Assembly (NCBI GenBank): GCA_046046915.1 | Contig: JBJOIT010000007.1 | Coordinates: 1-64,000, forward strand | Reading direction: 5' to 3' | From: JBEEJZ01 sp046046915 | GTDB taxonomy: Bacteria; Pseudomonadota; Gammaproteobacteria; Burkholderiales; Burkholderiaceae_C | Length of the DNA stretch: 64,000 nt | Part shown: one piece after another, positions 18,225-26,506 of the stretch | Layout of the letters: each line of letters starts with the position of its first letter | How positions within the stretch are numbered: the stretch's first letter is position 1 | The notes under the pieces: generated by a model | Databases searched by the model: none | The model's input: the letters and a program-made list of their open reading frames with translations, nothing else | Told to the model about the DNA's origin: nothing | Made by a program: the position numbers and the translations under genes

Positions 18225-18890
18225 TTATGCACGCAGCAACGGGGGCAGATGAGCCATGTCGGTGAAGACGTGATGAGCCCCCGCCGCGCGCAAGTCTGCC
18301 GCGCTGAAGTGGCCGGTCGTCGCAGGCGAGTAGGCAAACACCGTGGCGCCTGCCGCCACGCCAGCACGTATGCCCGTGGGCGTGTCTTCCACCACAGCGC
18401 AACGCTTGGGGTCGGCCAAAAGTGCCTGGGCCGCGGCGAGATAAACATCGGGATACGGCTTGCTGCGCGGCATGTCATGCCCACTGAAAATACGTCCTTC
18501 AAAGTAATTGAGCATGTCGAGCTTGCGCAGCATCAGTTCCACCTTGAAGCGATCAGCACCCGAGGCGCAAGCAATCTGCCCGCCATGTGCAGCATGTATG
18601 TCGTGCACCGCCGCCTGAATGTTGGGGATGGCCTGGACCCGGTGTGTGAGGGCATCGTTGCGCAAATCACGAAACCGGGCCAGCCAGTCTTCGGTAAGCG
18701 GCTTGCCCGTGCGTCGCTCGATCAGTGCAGCTTCATCGCGCACCGCCTTGCCCACAAAAATCTGCATGCATTCGGCCATGCTGAGCTGCCAGCCGTCTGC
18801 GATCAGCATGTCGCGCAGCACCGCGTTGGTGATGGATTCGCTGTCTGCCAGCACACCGTCGCAATCAAAAAGAATCGCCTGAAATGACAT
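18225..18890 (-). CDS. HAD-superfamily hydrolase (phosphatase/phosphoglucomutase-like, HAD-IA)
   Basis: 221 residues. The N-terminus QAILFDCDGVLADSE holds the nucleophile Asp and the acid/base Asp of HAD phosphatases. A helical cap follows, then IACASGADRFKV (motif II Ser), SKPYPDVYLAAAQAL (motif III Lys) and CAVVEDTPTGIRAGVAAGATVFAY (motif IV acidic residues). It resembles beta-phosphoglucomutase and phosphoglycolate phosphatase-like enzymes; the substrate is unknown. It lies upstream of the LiuR operator, so it is probably not part of the liu operon, and is divergent from the Pat-type gene. Confidence 0.85.
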   Translation of the reverse strand: MSFQAILFDCDGVLADSESITNAVLRDMLIADGWQLSMAECMQIFVGKAVRDEAALIERRTGKPLTEDWLARFRDLRNDALTHRVQAIPNIQAAVHDIHAAHGGQIACASGADRFKVELMLRKLDMLNYFEGRIFSGHDMPRSKPYPDVYLAAAQALLADPKRCAVVEDTPTGIRAGVAAGATVFAYSPATTGHFSAADLRAAGAHHVFTDMAHLPPLLRA

Positions 18891-18970
18891 GGATCAAGAA
18901 CTTGTGGTTAATTTGATCAGGCGAGCTTAGCAGCGCCTGCCTGCCACCCCTCAGGCAAGAAAGTGGATCC

Positions 18971-21706
18971 ATGCAGGCATTAAAGTTGCCGCATTCGCCA
19001 CCGTTACCGAAAGCCCCCATGAGCGTACGCAATCTGGAATCCCTGTTTCATCCCGCCAGCGTGGCGGTTCTCGGCGCCTCCAACCGGCCCGCCAGCGTGG
19101 GCGGCACCGTGTGGCGCAACATGACGCAGGGCAGCTTCAAGGGGCCGGTCTACCCGGTCAACCCCAAGTTCACAGCGCTCGATGGGCACAAGGCCTATGC
19201 CACCGTAGCCGACCTGCCCGAGGCACCTGAGCTGGCGGTGATTTGCACCCCACCAGCCACCGTACCGGGGCTGATCCAGGCGCTGGCCGAGCGCGGCACC
19301 CGCGCTGCCGTGGTGCTGACCGCTGGCCTCACCCCCGAGCAAAAGCAGGCCATGCTGGACGCCGCCCGCCCCCATCTGCTGCGTCTGCTGGGGCCCAACT
19401 GCATCGGCCTGCTCGCACCCCATGCCGGCCTGAACGCCAGCTTTTCGCACATCAACGCCCGCCCTGGTAAGCTGGCCTTTGTGTCGCAATCCGGGGCGCT
19501 GGTCACGGCCATGCTGGACTGGGCCGACGCCCGCGCCATTGGTTTTTCGCAGTTCGTGTCGCTGGGTGAGCATGCCGACGTGGACTTTGGCGACATGCTC
19601 GACTACCTGGCCACCGACCCGCACACCCGCGCCATCCTGCTGTACATCGAGTCCATCGACTCGCCACGCAAGTTCATGTCGGCTGCACGCGCCGCGGCCC
19701 GCAACAAACCGGTGATCGTGATCAAGGCGGGGCGCTCGGCGCAGGGACAAAAAGCGGCGGCCTCGCACACGGGTGCGCTGGCGGGCTCGGACGACGTATA
19801 CGACGCGGCCATCGCACGCGCCGGCATGCTGAGGGTGAACACACTGCACGACCTCTTTTTGGCGGCAGAAACCCTCACCCGCTTCAAGGCCAGCGGCAGC
19901 GAAGCGCTCACCATCCTGACCAATGGCGGTGGCGCAGGCGTGATGGCGGCAGACGCCGCAGCGCAAGAGCATGTGGAGTTGGCCAACTTGTCGCCCGACA
20001 CCTTGGCCAAGCTGGACGCCGTGCTGCCTGCCAACTGGTCACACGGCAACCCGGTGGACATCATCGGCGACGCCCCCGTAGACCGCTACGTGAAAGCGCT
20101 GGAAATCCTCTCGGCCGACCAGAGCACGGGCACCATTTTGTTCATACAGGCGCCCACCGCCATCGTGCCCAGCCTGGACATCGCCCAGGCACTGGCCCCG
20201 GTTGCCCACCCCAAAGGCCTGATGGCGCCGCGCGTGATGAGCTGTTGGCTGGGAGGGCACGCCGTGGAAGCAGCACGCCAACTCTTCACAGACGAGGGCA
20301 TTGCCGGCTTCGAAACGCCAGAAGAAGCCGTGCGGGCCCTGGCCATGGTGCAGGCCTACCAGCGCAACCAGACCGAGCTGATGGAAGCCCCCCCCGCCGA
20401 TGCCACCGCCCAGGCCACATCCCAGGCACCCGACCGTGCCGCCATCCGCAAAATCGTCGACGAAGCCCTGGCCGCCGGCCAGGAGATGCTGACCGAACCC
20501 CAGGCCAAGGCAGTGCTGGACGCCTACCGCATCCCGGTGGTGAAAACTGTCACGGTGCCAGCCGATGCCGAGCTGGCGGCACAAGAGGCCGAGCGCCTGG
20601 GTTTTCCGGTGGTGATCAAGATCCTGTCGAACCAGATTTCGCACAAATCCGATGTGGGCGGGGTAGCACTGAACCTGGACAGCGCCGACGAGGTGCGCAA
20701 CGCGGCTGTCAACATGATGAAACGCGTGCAAACCCTGCGGCCCGACGCCACCATCGATGGGTTTACGGTGCAGGCCATGGTGCGGCGCAAGCATGTGCAG
20801 GAAGTGATTGTGGGCGCCGTCATCGACGCGGTGTTTGGCCCCATCATCCTGTTTGGCCAGGGTGGCACCGCCGTGGAGGTGATGGCCGACCGGGCCGTGG
20901 CCCTGCCGCCGCTGAGTGTGCCCCTGGCTCGCGCACTCATCAAGCGCACCCGCATCTCCAAATTGCTCAAAGGCTGGCGCGACGTGCCGGCGGTGGACGA
21001 AGCCGCCCTGCACGGCGTACTTTTGTCAGTGTCCCAACTGCTGGCCGATGTGCCCGAACTGGCCGAGCTGGACATCAACCCCTTGCTGGTCAACTTTGAG
21101 GGCGCCATTGCGCTGGACGCACGCGTGCGCCTGAGCCTCAAAAAAGGTGCCGGGGCCGATCACTTTGCGATTCGACCCTACCCGAGCGAACTGGCGCAAA
21201 CCATCGCCTGGCAAAACAAGACCCTGGAAATACGCCCCATCCGCCCAGAAGACGAAGCCCTGCATGCCGACTTTTTGGCCCACCTGGCGCCCGAGGACAT
21301 CCGCATGCGGGTGTTTTACAGCCGCCGCACCATGGAACACAGCGAGCTGGCCCGCCTGACGCAAATTGACTACGACCGAGAGATGGCCTTTGTTGCCATT
21401 GCGCCGGGGCCAAACGGTCAGCCGCAAACCCAGGGCGTGGTGCGCGCCATGGCCGACCCCGACAACATCAGCGCCGAGTTCGGCATCATCATCCGCTCGG
21501 AGCTCAAAGGCGGCGGATTGGGCAAGCTGCTGATGGACAAAATCATTGCCTACCTGAGGAGCCGTGGCACCCAGCAGGTGGTGGCCACCGTGCTGAAAGA
21601 AAACACCCGTATGCTGGAACTTGCCCACGCGCTGGGTTTCAAGGACGCTGCACTACAAGACGACCCGACCACACGCAACATCGAGATGGATTTGCGGGCA
21701 GGGTGA
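18971..21706 (+). CDS. pat: Pat-type protein: NDP-forming acyl-CoA synthetase domains fused to a GNAT acetyltransferase
   Basis: 911 residues, with the domain order of protein lysine acetyltransferase Pat/PatZ (YfiQ). CoA-binding part: LESLFHPASVAVLGASNRPASVGG. Ligase-CoA part: FVSQSGALVTAMLDWA and ASHTGALAGSDDVYDAAIARAGMLRV. ATP-grasp part about 480-720: LGFPVVIKILSNQISHKSDVGGVALNL and EVIVGAVIDAVFGPIILFGQGGTAVEV. The C-terminal GNAT domain (about 755-905) has IRPIRPEDEALHADFLAHLAPEDIRMRVF and RSELKGGGLGKLLMDKII (acetyl-CoA loop). In relatives this enzyme acetylates acetyl-CoA synthetase and other proteins. The ATG at 18971 gives the longest form; an ATG at 19019 (MSVRNLESLF) fits homologues as well. 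Confidence 0.88.
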   Translation: MQALKLPHSPPLPKAPMSVRNLESLFHPASVAVLGASNRPASVGGTVWRNMTQGSFKGPVYPVNPKFTALDGHKAYATVADLPEAPELAVICTPPATVPGLIQALAERGTRAAVVLTAGLTPEQKQAMLDAARPHLLRLLGPNCIGLLAPHAGLNASFSHINARPGKLAFVSQSGALVTAMLDWADARAIGFSQFVSLGEHADVDFGDMLDYLATDPHTRAILLYIESIDSPRKFMSAARAAARNKPVIVIKAGRSAQGQKAAASHTGALAGSDDVYDAAIARAGMLRVNTLHDLFLAAETLTRFKASGSEALTILTNGGGAGVMAADAAAQEHVELANLSPDTLAKLDAVLPANWSHGNPVDIIGDAPVDRYVKALEILSADQSTGTILFIQAPTAIVPSLDIAQALAPVAHPKGLMAPRVMSCWLGGHAVEAARQLFTDEGIAGFETPEEAVRALAMVQAYQRNQTELMEAPPADATAQATSQAPDRAAIRKIVDEALAAGQEMLTEPQAKAVLDAYRIPVVKTVTVPADAELAAQEAERLGFPVVIKILSNQISHKSDVGGVALNLDSADEVRNAAVNMMKRVQTLRPDATIDGFTVQAMVRRKHVQEVIVGAVIDAVFGPIILFGQGGTAVEVMADRAVALPPLSVPLARALIKRTRISKLLKGWRDVPAVDEAALHGVLLSVSQLLADVPELAELDINPLLVNFEGAIALDARVRLSLKKGAGADHFAIRPYPSELAQTIAWQNKTLEIRPIRPEDEALHADFLAHLAPEDIRMRVFYSRRTMEHSELARLTQIDYDREMAFVAIAPGPNGQPQTQGVVRAMADPDNISAEFGIIIRSELKGGGLGKLLMDKIIAYLRSRGTQQVVATVLKENTRMLELAHALGFKDAALQDDPTTRNIEMDLRAG

Positions 21707-21895
21707 GGCACAGGTAAGGAGCTCGCTAATGGCTCTTGCGAACTGCCCAGCCCATAGAGACCAACATCACCAGAAAATTACTGAAAAGGTTTTGTATATA
21801 CCGCACAGTTCACATGGATACCCATTAGTTTCTATAGTTCATCTGCGTCACATTTTTGGCGTTTGCAGGTGAACCCTGATTCTTTGGAGATTCTC

Positions 21896-22351
21896 ATGAA
21901 AAACACTCTCATTGCTTCGGTTCTGGCGCTTGGCACTGTTTTCTCCGTACATGCGAAAGACATCGTAGACACCGCGGTTGGGGCTGGTAGCTTCAACACG
22001 CTCGCAACTGCTCTGACGGCAGCTGGCTTGGTTGACACGCTGAAGGGCAAGGGACCTTTCACCGTTTTTGCGCCAACGGACGCGGCCTTTGCAAAAATCC
22101 CAAAGGCTGATCTGGACGCTTTGCTGAAGGACAAGGCCAAGCTGACAGCTGTACTCACCTACCACGTGGTAGCCGGTAAAGTGATGGCTGCTGATGTCAA
22201 GGCAGGTAAAGTGAAGACAGTTCAGGGGTCTGAATTGACGGTGTCCACCACGGGCGGTGTGATGGTTGACGGCGCCAAGGTTTCAGCGACTGACATCGTT
22301 GCGGACAACGGCGTCATCCACGTGATCGACAGCGTCATCATCCCCAAATAA
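21896..22351 (+). CDS. Secreted fasciclin (FAS1) domain protein
   Basis: 151 residues with a signal peptide (MKNTLIASVLALGTVFSVHA, cleavage after Ala about residue 20) and one FAS1 domain. FAS1 boxes are clear: GSFNTLATALTAAGLVDTLKG, GPFTVFAPTDAAFAKIP, LTYHVVAGKVMAADV and DIVADNGVIHVIDSVIIPK. FAS1 proteins act outside the cell in adhesion or matrix. The start is the ATG preceded by TTGGAG; an upstream TTG would destroy the signal-peptide arrangement. It is alone in a 700-base space between the Pat-type gene and a convergent membrane-protein gene. Confidence 0.9.
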   Translation: MKNTLIASVLALGTVFSVHAKDIVDTAVGAGSFNTLATALTAAGLVDTLKGKGPFTVFAPTDAAFAKIPKADLDALLKDKAKLTAVLTYHVVAGKVMAADVKAGKVKTVQGSELTVSTTGGVMVDGAKVSATDIVADNGVIHVIDSVIIPK

Positions 22352-22365
22352 TTTCCACGCACAAG

Positions 22366-22410
22366 GTTCCCGCCGTGGCTCACAGGTGCTGTGTGCCACT
22401 GGCTGGGAAC
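22366..22410. other. Long stem-loop between convergent genes
   Basis: GTTCCC (22366-22371) pairs with GGGAAC (22405-22410), GTGGC (22375-22379) with GCCAC (22395-22399) and CACAG (22381-22385) with CTGTG (22389-22393), making a stacked hairpin 15 bases after the fasciclin stop. There is no T-tract. A second, smaller A/T-rich hairpin lies at 22426-22443. It may end transcription of both convergent genes or be a repeat-family member. Confidence 0.5.
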
Positions 22411-22439
22411 AGTATTCAGCAGGCAATAGTTTTGAAAAG

Positions 22440-22952
22440 CTATCGTGCGCGCCGCCTCAGCCAGATGCGAAACAGCCACAGCACTTTGACCATCACATAA
22501 CCCATCACCGCCCCGCACACGGCAAACAAGCTCATACCCAGAACGGTGGGCCAGCCAAATTCTGCCAACCAAGCGAGCACCCCCTCCCCCGCTGCAGACG
22601 CATCTGCGGGAGAGCCGCCCAGGATCACGCCACCCAACTGATGGGCCAGCCAGAGCCAGAAAGCAATGGTCAAAGGATTGGTGATCATCGTCATGGCGGC
22701 TGCCACGGGTATGTTTGCGCGCCACCAGCTGCAATGCACGGCAGCGACAAAAATTTGAGCCACAGGCAAGACAAAGGCCCAAAAAATTCCCACCGCCGCG
22801 CCGCGCGCAACGGCCTCGTGTTGCAGTCGCCAAAGCCGCTTGTCGAGCAGCCGATGCGCCACGGGCTGCAGCCAAGGATGAACGGTCCACTGCTCTCGCT
22901 CAGGCAACAGCTTCTTGAGCCTGTCCGTCCATGGCTTGCTAGCGCCAGTCAT
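22440..22952 (-). CDS. DUF2062 membrane protein
   Basis: 170 residues. The N-terminal cytoplasmic part is basic (RLKKLLPEREQWTVHPWLQPVAHRLLDKRLW), followed by three or four hydrophobic segments. The stretch LWRLQHEAVARGAAVGIFWAFVLPVAQIFVAAVHCSWWRANIPVAAAMTMITNPLTIAFWLWLAHQLG is characteristic of DUF2062, including the T-N-P-L-T motif. Its function is not known; relatives are small inner-membrane proteins sometimes linked to envelope functions. It converges on the fasciclin gene and has about 200 bases without a gene on its 5' side, where I see no recognisable motif. Confidence 0.85.
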   Translation of the reverse strand: MTGASKPWTDRLKKLLPEREQWTVHPWLQPVAHRLLDKRLWRLQHEAVARGAAVGIFWAFVLPVAQIFVAAVHCSWWRANIPVAAAMTMITNPLTIAFWLWLAHQLGGVILGGSPADASAAGEGVLAWLAEFGWPTVLGMSLFAVCGAVMGYVMVKVLWLFRIWLRRRAR

Positions 22953-23153
22953 AGTTACCCATATTTGAACTTTTCATGACAGCATGTTGCCCGTCATCAA
23001 ACGGCAGGAACAGCAGGAAAATTCTCGAACACATTCCCGTTTTTTCGAATCAATTAATCAAATATTTCAGCATAAACATGCTGACAAGAAGATAAACTTT
23101 TACCCACAAATCATCCCGAAAGGGTAGCCAACCTCATCCTTGCGAGGCCATAT

Positions 23154-24113
23154 ATGCAAACCATCGTTCCCCTTTGGCTCTGGGCGACCTTCGGCGCCAT
23201 CGTGCTGGTATCGCTCTTCATCGACTTCGTGGTGCTCAAAAAACAGGGCTCACATGACATCGGCGTTAAAGAGGCCTTGAACTGGTCACTGATCTGGATT
23301 GCGCTCAGCTTTTTGTTCAATGGGCTGTTGTGGTGGGCCGTCAAAAACGAGACCGGATCCTTGGAGATCGCCAACACCAAATCGCTGGAATTCCTGACCG
23401 GCTACCTGATTGAAAAATCGCTCGCGGTAGACAACATCTTTGTCTTCCTGCTGATCTTCACCTACTTCGCGGTACCCACGCATTTTCAGAAGCGGGTGCT
23501 GATGATCGGCATCATCGGCGCGATTGTGTTGCGCACCGTCATGATCTTGGTGGGCGGCTGGTTGCTGGCCGAGTTCCACTGGATCTTGTATGTGTTCGGG
23601 GCATTCCTGATCCTGACCGGCGTGAAGATGTGGTGGGCCGCTGGCAAGGAGCCGGACCTCAACGACAACCCTGCGCTCAAACTCCTGCGCAAGTTGCTGC
23701 CAGTGAGCAAAAACTACGACGGCGAGAACTTCTGGACCGTCGAAAACGGCAAAAAGATTGCCACGCCGCTGTTCATGGTGATCTGTCTCATCGCGCTCAC
23801 CGATGTCATTTTTGCGGTGGACTCCATTCCCGCCATTTTTGCGATCACCAGCGACCCCTTCATCGTGCTGACCAGCAATGTGTTCGCCATTTTGGGTCTG
23901 CGGGCCATGTACTTCCTGCTGGCTGCCGTGGCCAACAAGTTTCACTTGCTCAACTACGGTCTGGCGGTGATCCTGGTGTTTATTGGCACCAAGATGTGTC
24001 TGATAGACGTCTACAAGATTCCCGTGCTGTTCTCCCTGGGCGTCGTGGTGGGCATCCTGGCTCTGACCATGCTGCTAAGTGTCCGCACAGCCAAGCCTGA
24101 ACCCAAGGTCTAA
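23154..24113 (+). CDS. TerC-family integral membrane protein (Alx/TerC type)
   Basis: 319 residues, about nine membrane segments. The conserved acidic intramembrane stretches EKSLAVDNIFVFLLIFTYF and LIALTDVIFAVDSIPAIFAITSDPFIV (both with Asp needed for cation handling in relatives) identify the TerC family, and the overall length and the N-terminal WLWATFGAIVLVSLFIDFVVL match Alx. Relatives export Mn2+ and are linked to alkaline or tellurite stress. I looked for the yybP-ykoY (Mn2+) riboswitch that often precedes such genes and did not find its consensus in the 200 bases upstream. The stop is 7 bases from the end of the convergent nhaR-like gene. Confidence 0.92.
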   Translation: MQTIVPLWLWATFGAIVLVSLFIDFVVLKKQGSHDIGVKEALNWSLIWIALSFLFNGLLWWAVKNETGSLEIANTKSLEFLTGYLIEKSLAVDNIFVFLLIFTYFAVPTHFQKRVLMIGIIGAIVLRTVMILVGGWLLAEFHWILYVFGAFLILTGVKMWWAAGKEPDLNDNPALKLLRKLLPVSKNYDGENFWTVENGKKIATPLFMVICLIALTDVIFAVDSIPAIFAITSDPFIVLTSNVFAILGLRAMYFLLAAVANKFHLLNYGLAVILVFIGTKMCLIDVYKIPVLFSLGVVVGILALTMLLSVRTAKPEPKV

Positions 24114-24120
24114 CGTAGGG

Positions 24121-25005
24121 CTACAAGGCGGGTTGCAACAAGCGCTGGACGAGGGGGTGATGCACTTTCTTTTCGGTACCAATCGCAAAGAAATGCTCAG
24201 CAACCCCCTCGCAGGGCCCCAGGCGCTCGACGGCGTAGTAAGCCAGAAGATCATCGTGCACCCACTCGGCGGCAGGGAACACACCCATGCCACTGGCACC
24301 AAAGGTCTTGAGCAAGGCGCTGTCTGAAAACTCACCCACCACCCGGGGCCGTATGGCGCGCTGCTCAAACCACTGATCCAGACGATCGCGAACGGCAGTG
24401 TGGGCGGTGGGCAGCAGCACCGGCACATCTCCCATGTTGGCTGGAAAGTCTTTTTTCAAGGCAGCCGCCAAGGCGGGGGTGCCGTACCAGCCGATGGGCG
24501 AAGCCCCAAGTGAGTGGCTGTACAGCTTGATGTTGGGGTTGATGGGTGCCGGACGGTCTGACAAAACCACGTCCAATTTGTGCAAGGCCAGGTCCCCCAA
24601 CAAATCATCCAGTTGACCTTCCTGGCACACGAGTCGCAAATTGGGCTCGGTTATCACGGGTTGGGTGAGACGACGCACCACCAGTTTAGGAATGGCATCG
24701 CAGATGCCCACGGCCAGCCGCACACGAGGCGAACTGACCGCATCACGCACCCGCGCCGGTAGCTCTTCGCCCAGCTGAAAAATCTGATCAGCCTGTTGCA
24801 TGGCAGCCAAGCCTGCATCGGTCAGGGCCAGGCCGCGTCCGGCGGGCTTAAGAAGTGCATAGCCCAGGGCCCGCTCCAGCTCGCGCACCTGGGCGCTCAC
24901 GGTTTGCACCGCCATGTCCAGTTTTTCCGCCGCCCGCGAGATGCCGCCTTCTTTGGCGACGACCCAAAAGTAGTAGAGGTGCTTGTAATTGAAGGGTGTA
25001 CTCAT
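24121..25005 (-). CDS. nhaR: NhaR-like LysR-family regulator
   Basis: 294 residues. The N-terminal helix-turn-helix (NYKHLYYFWVVAKEGGISRAAEKLDMAVQTVSAQVRELER) carries the wording NYxHLYYFW typical of NhaR, the Na+-responsive activator of the NhaA Na+/H+ antiporter in E. coli. The effector domain follows (VRLAVGICDAIPKLVV, LDVVLSDRPAP, GEFSDSALLKTFGASGMGVF, also NhaR-like). The start is the ATG at 25005; a longer upstream frame is unlikely because the family's N-terminus begins here. It is divergent, with a 98-base intergenic region, from the hpf-like/yccA-like/zf-TFIIB/sbtA-like genes, which are its probable targets along with itself. Confidence 0.88.
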   Translation of the reverse strand: MSTPFNYKHLYYFWVVAKEGGISRAAEKLDMAVQTVSAQVRELERALGYALLKPAGRGLALTDAGLAAMQQADQIFQLGEELPARVRDAVSSPRVRLAVGICDAIPKLVVRRLTQPVITEPNLRLVCQEGQLDDLLGDLALHKLDVVLSDRPAPINPNIKLYSHSLGASPIGWYGTPALAAALKKDFPANMGDVPVLLPTAHTAVRDRLDQWFEQRAIRPRVVGEFSDSALLKTFGASGMGVFPAAEWVHDDLLAYYAVERLGPCEGVAEHFFAIGTEKKVHHPLVQRLLQPAL

Positions 25006-25103
25006 GGTCAGTTTTTTTAAGATTCTCGATAAGAAATTATCTGCTTTTCCAGAATCTGGTGGGCCACTATCTTTGGGGCTCCAACAACCCACTGGAGATG
25101 CTC

Positions 25104-25445
25104 ATGCAAGTCATTTTTGAGTCCCGCGATACAGACAGCACTCATCTTCGAGATCTGTCTGTTGAGCGTGTCCGCTTTACCCTGCGTCGCCTGACGGCGC
25201 TTGTGCCGCGTGCCAAGGTGCAGTTTTCGGATGTGAATGGACCTCGGGGGGGCGTGGACAAACGCTGCCAGGTCGAGCTAAACACCGAAGCCATGGGCAC
25301 CGTGGTGGTGGCCTCTCTCGCGCATGACTGGCGTACGGCGCTGGATCGATCCTTGCGCCGCGCCATTCGCGTCCTCACCCGCAGCCTGCAACGCAGTCAA
25401 AAGCCAACACGGGGTCGCTCTGGCCGACTGGCCCTGGACAGTTAA
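25104..25445 (+). CDS. HPF/RaiA-like ribosome-associated protein
   Basis: 113 residues. The sequence MQVIFESRDTDSTHLRDLSVERVRFTLRRLTALVPRAKVQFSDVNGPRGGVDKRCQVELNT is a beta-alpha-beta-beta arrangement of the HPF/RaiA family, which bind the 30S decoding centre and stabilise idle ribosomes; GGVDKRCQVEL is a strong match. The C-terminal helix is basic (RSLRRAIRVLTRSLQRSQK). The start is the second of two ATGs, at 25104, because GGAG at 25094-25097 is correctly spaced for it. First gene of the cluster divergent from the nhaR-like gene. Confidence 0.85.
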   Translation: MQVIFESRDTDSTHLRDLSVERVRFTLRRLTALVPRAKVQFSDVNGPRGGVDKRCQVELNTEAMGTVVVASLAHDWRTALDRSLRRAIRVLTRSLQRSQKPTRGRSGRLALDS

Positions 25446-25472
25446 CACTTGCAACACACAAAGGACATCATC

Positions 25473-26192
25473 ATGAACAACTCGCCTTCAAACGTGACTG
25501 CCGCTTCTGCCGACCACTATTCAGGCGCAATCACCACGGGTACCGCATCCATTGAGCAACTGCACTCGGCGGACGTCAAGCGCGTCTTGCGCAATACGTA
25601 TGCACTGCTGGCCATGACCTTGTTGTTCAGCGCCGGCGTGGCCGTGGCCACACTCACGCTGCAACTGCCTGCACCGGGTCTCATCCTGACCTTGGTCGGG
25701 TACTTTGGTCTGTTTTACCTGGTGCACAAAACACAGAACAGCGGCTGGGCCTTGCCCGCTGTCTTTGCCTTGACCGGCTTCATGGGCTACACGCTGGGCC
25801 CACTGCTCACCCAGTCCTTGGCTCTGCCTGGCGGTGCCCAGACCGTGACGCTGGCCTTGGCAGCCACAGGCGCCACGTTTTTGGCGCTCTCCAGCTATGT
25901 GTTGCTGACCCGGCGCGACTTCAGCTTCATGGGCGGTTTTTTGTTCGTGGGCATGGTCATCGCACTGTTGGCCGGCCTGGCAGCAGCCTTTTTGGAGATG
26001 CCCGCTTTGGGCCTGGCGGTCTCGGCCATGGTGGCCTTGTTGTCAGCCGGCATGATTTTGTTCGAGACCAGCCGCATCGTGAACGGCGGTGAGACCAACT
26101 ACGTGATGGCAACCGTGAGCCTTTACGTGTCCATCGTCAACCTGTTCACCAGTCTGCTGAGCCTGTTTGGCTTCGGTGGATCGAACGACTGA
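25473..26192 (+). CDS. Bax inhibitor-1 (BI-1/YccA) family membrane protein
   Basis: 239 residues with seven hydrophobic segments. The stretch LRNTYALLAMTLLFSAGVAVAT is the family N-terminal signature and the C-terminal GMILFETSRIVNGGETNYVMATVSLYVSIVNLFTSLLSLFG includes the family's conserved Asn/Ile-Val-Asn region. BI-1 proteins act as membrane pH/ion-modulated channels or as FtsH modulators (YccA in E. coli). The start is the ATG at 25473 rather than the TTG further upstream. It follows the hpf-like gene by 27 bases. Confidence 0.9.
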   Translation: MNNSPSNVTAASADHYSGAITTGTASIEQLHSADVKRVLRNTYALLAMTLLFSAGVAVATLTLQLPAPGLILTLVGYFGLFYLVHKTQNSGWALPAVFALTGFMGYTLGPLLTQSLALPGGAQTVTLALAATGATFLALSSYVLLTRRDFSFMGGFLFVGMVIALLAGLAAAFLEMPALGLAVSAMVALLSAGMILFETSRIVNGGETNYVMATVSLYVSIVNLFTSLLSLFGFGGSND

Positions 26193-26214
26193 CTTACCCG
26201 GAAAGCCACACATC

Positions 26215-26490
26215 ATGAAATGCCCACACTGCACCGACGCGACCTTGGTGATGACTGATCGCCAAGGGGTCGAGATTGACTATTGCCCCGCCTGCCGTGG
26301 CATCTGGCTTGACCGCGGTGAGCTCGATAAGTTGCTGGAACGCGCGGCCACCAACCTAACCCCGCCCGCAGCGCCTGCCTCGCGGGATCGGGATCGTCAT
26401 CAGCACGATTTCGAGGACTCCGACTACCGCGGGGGACAGCGCTACTACCGGGATCGCAAAAAGTCCTGGTTGAGTGAAATTTTTGATTGA
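26215..26490 (+). CDS. TFIIB-type zinc-finger small protein (zf-TFIIB domain)
   Basis: 91 residues. A zinc ribbon of the bacterial zf-TFIIB type fills residues 1-45: CPHC (Cys3, Cys6) and CPAC (Cys24, Cys27) followed by RGIWLDRGELDKLLERA, the family's W-L-D-x-G-E-L signature. The rest is hydrophilic with a short basic/aromatic tail (RKKSWLSEIFD). Function is unknown in the family. It starts 22 bases after the yccA-like gene and 16 bases before the sbtA-like gene, so it belongs to the same operon. Confidence 0.9.
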   Translation: MKCPHCTDATLVMTDRQGVEIDYCPACRGIWLDRGELDKLLERAATNLTPPAAPASRDRDRHQHDFEDSDYRGGQRYYRDRKKSWLSEIFD

Positions 26491-26506
26491 AAGCAGGTAA
26501 TTCTCG

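Noticed and set aside
22953..23153. Possible yybP-ykoY manganese riboswitch before the TerC-like gene
   Set aside because: The region has a CCCGAAAGGG hairpin but lacks the conserved paired junction sequences of the riboswitch, so it is not called.
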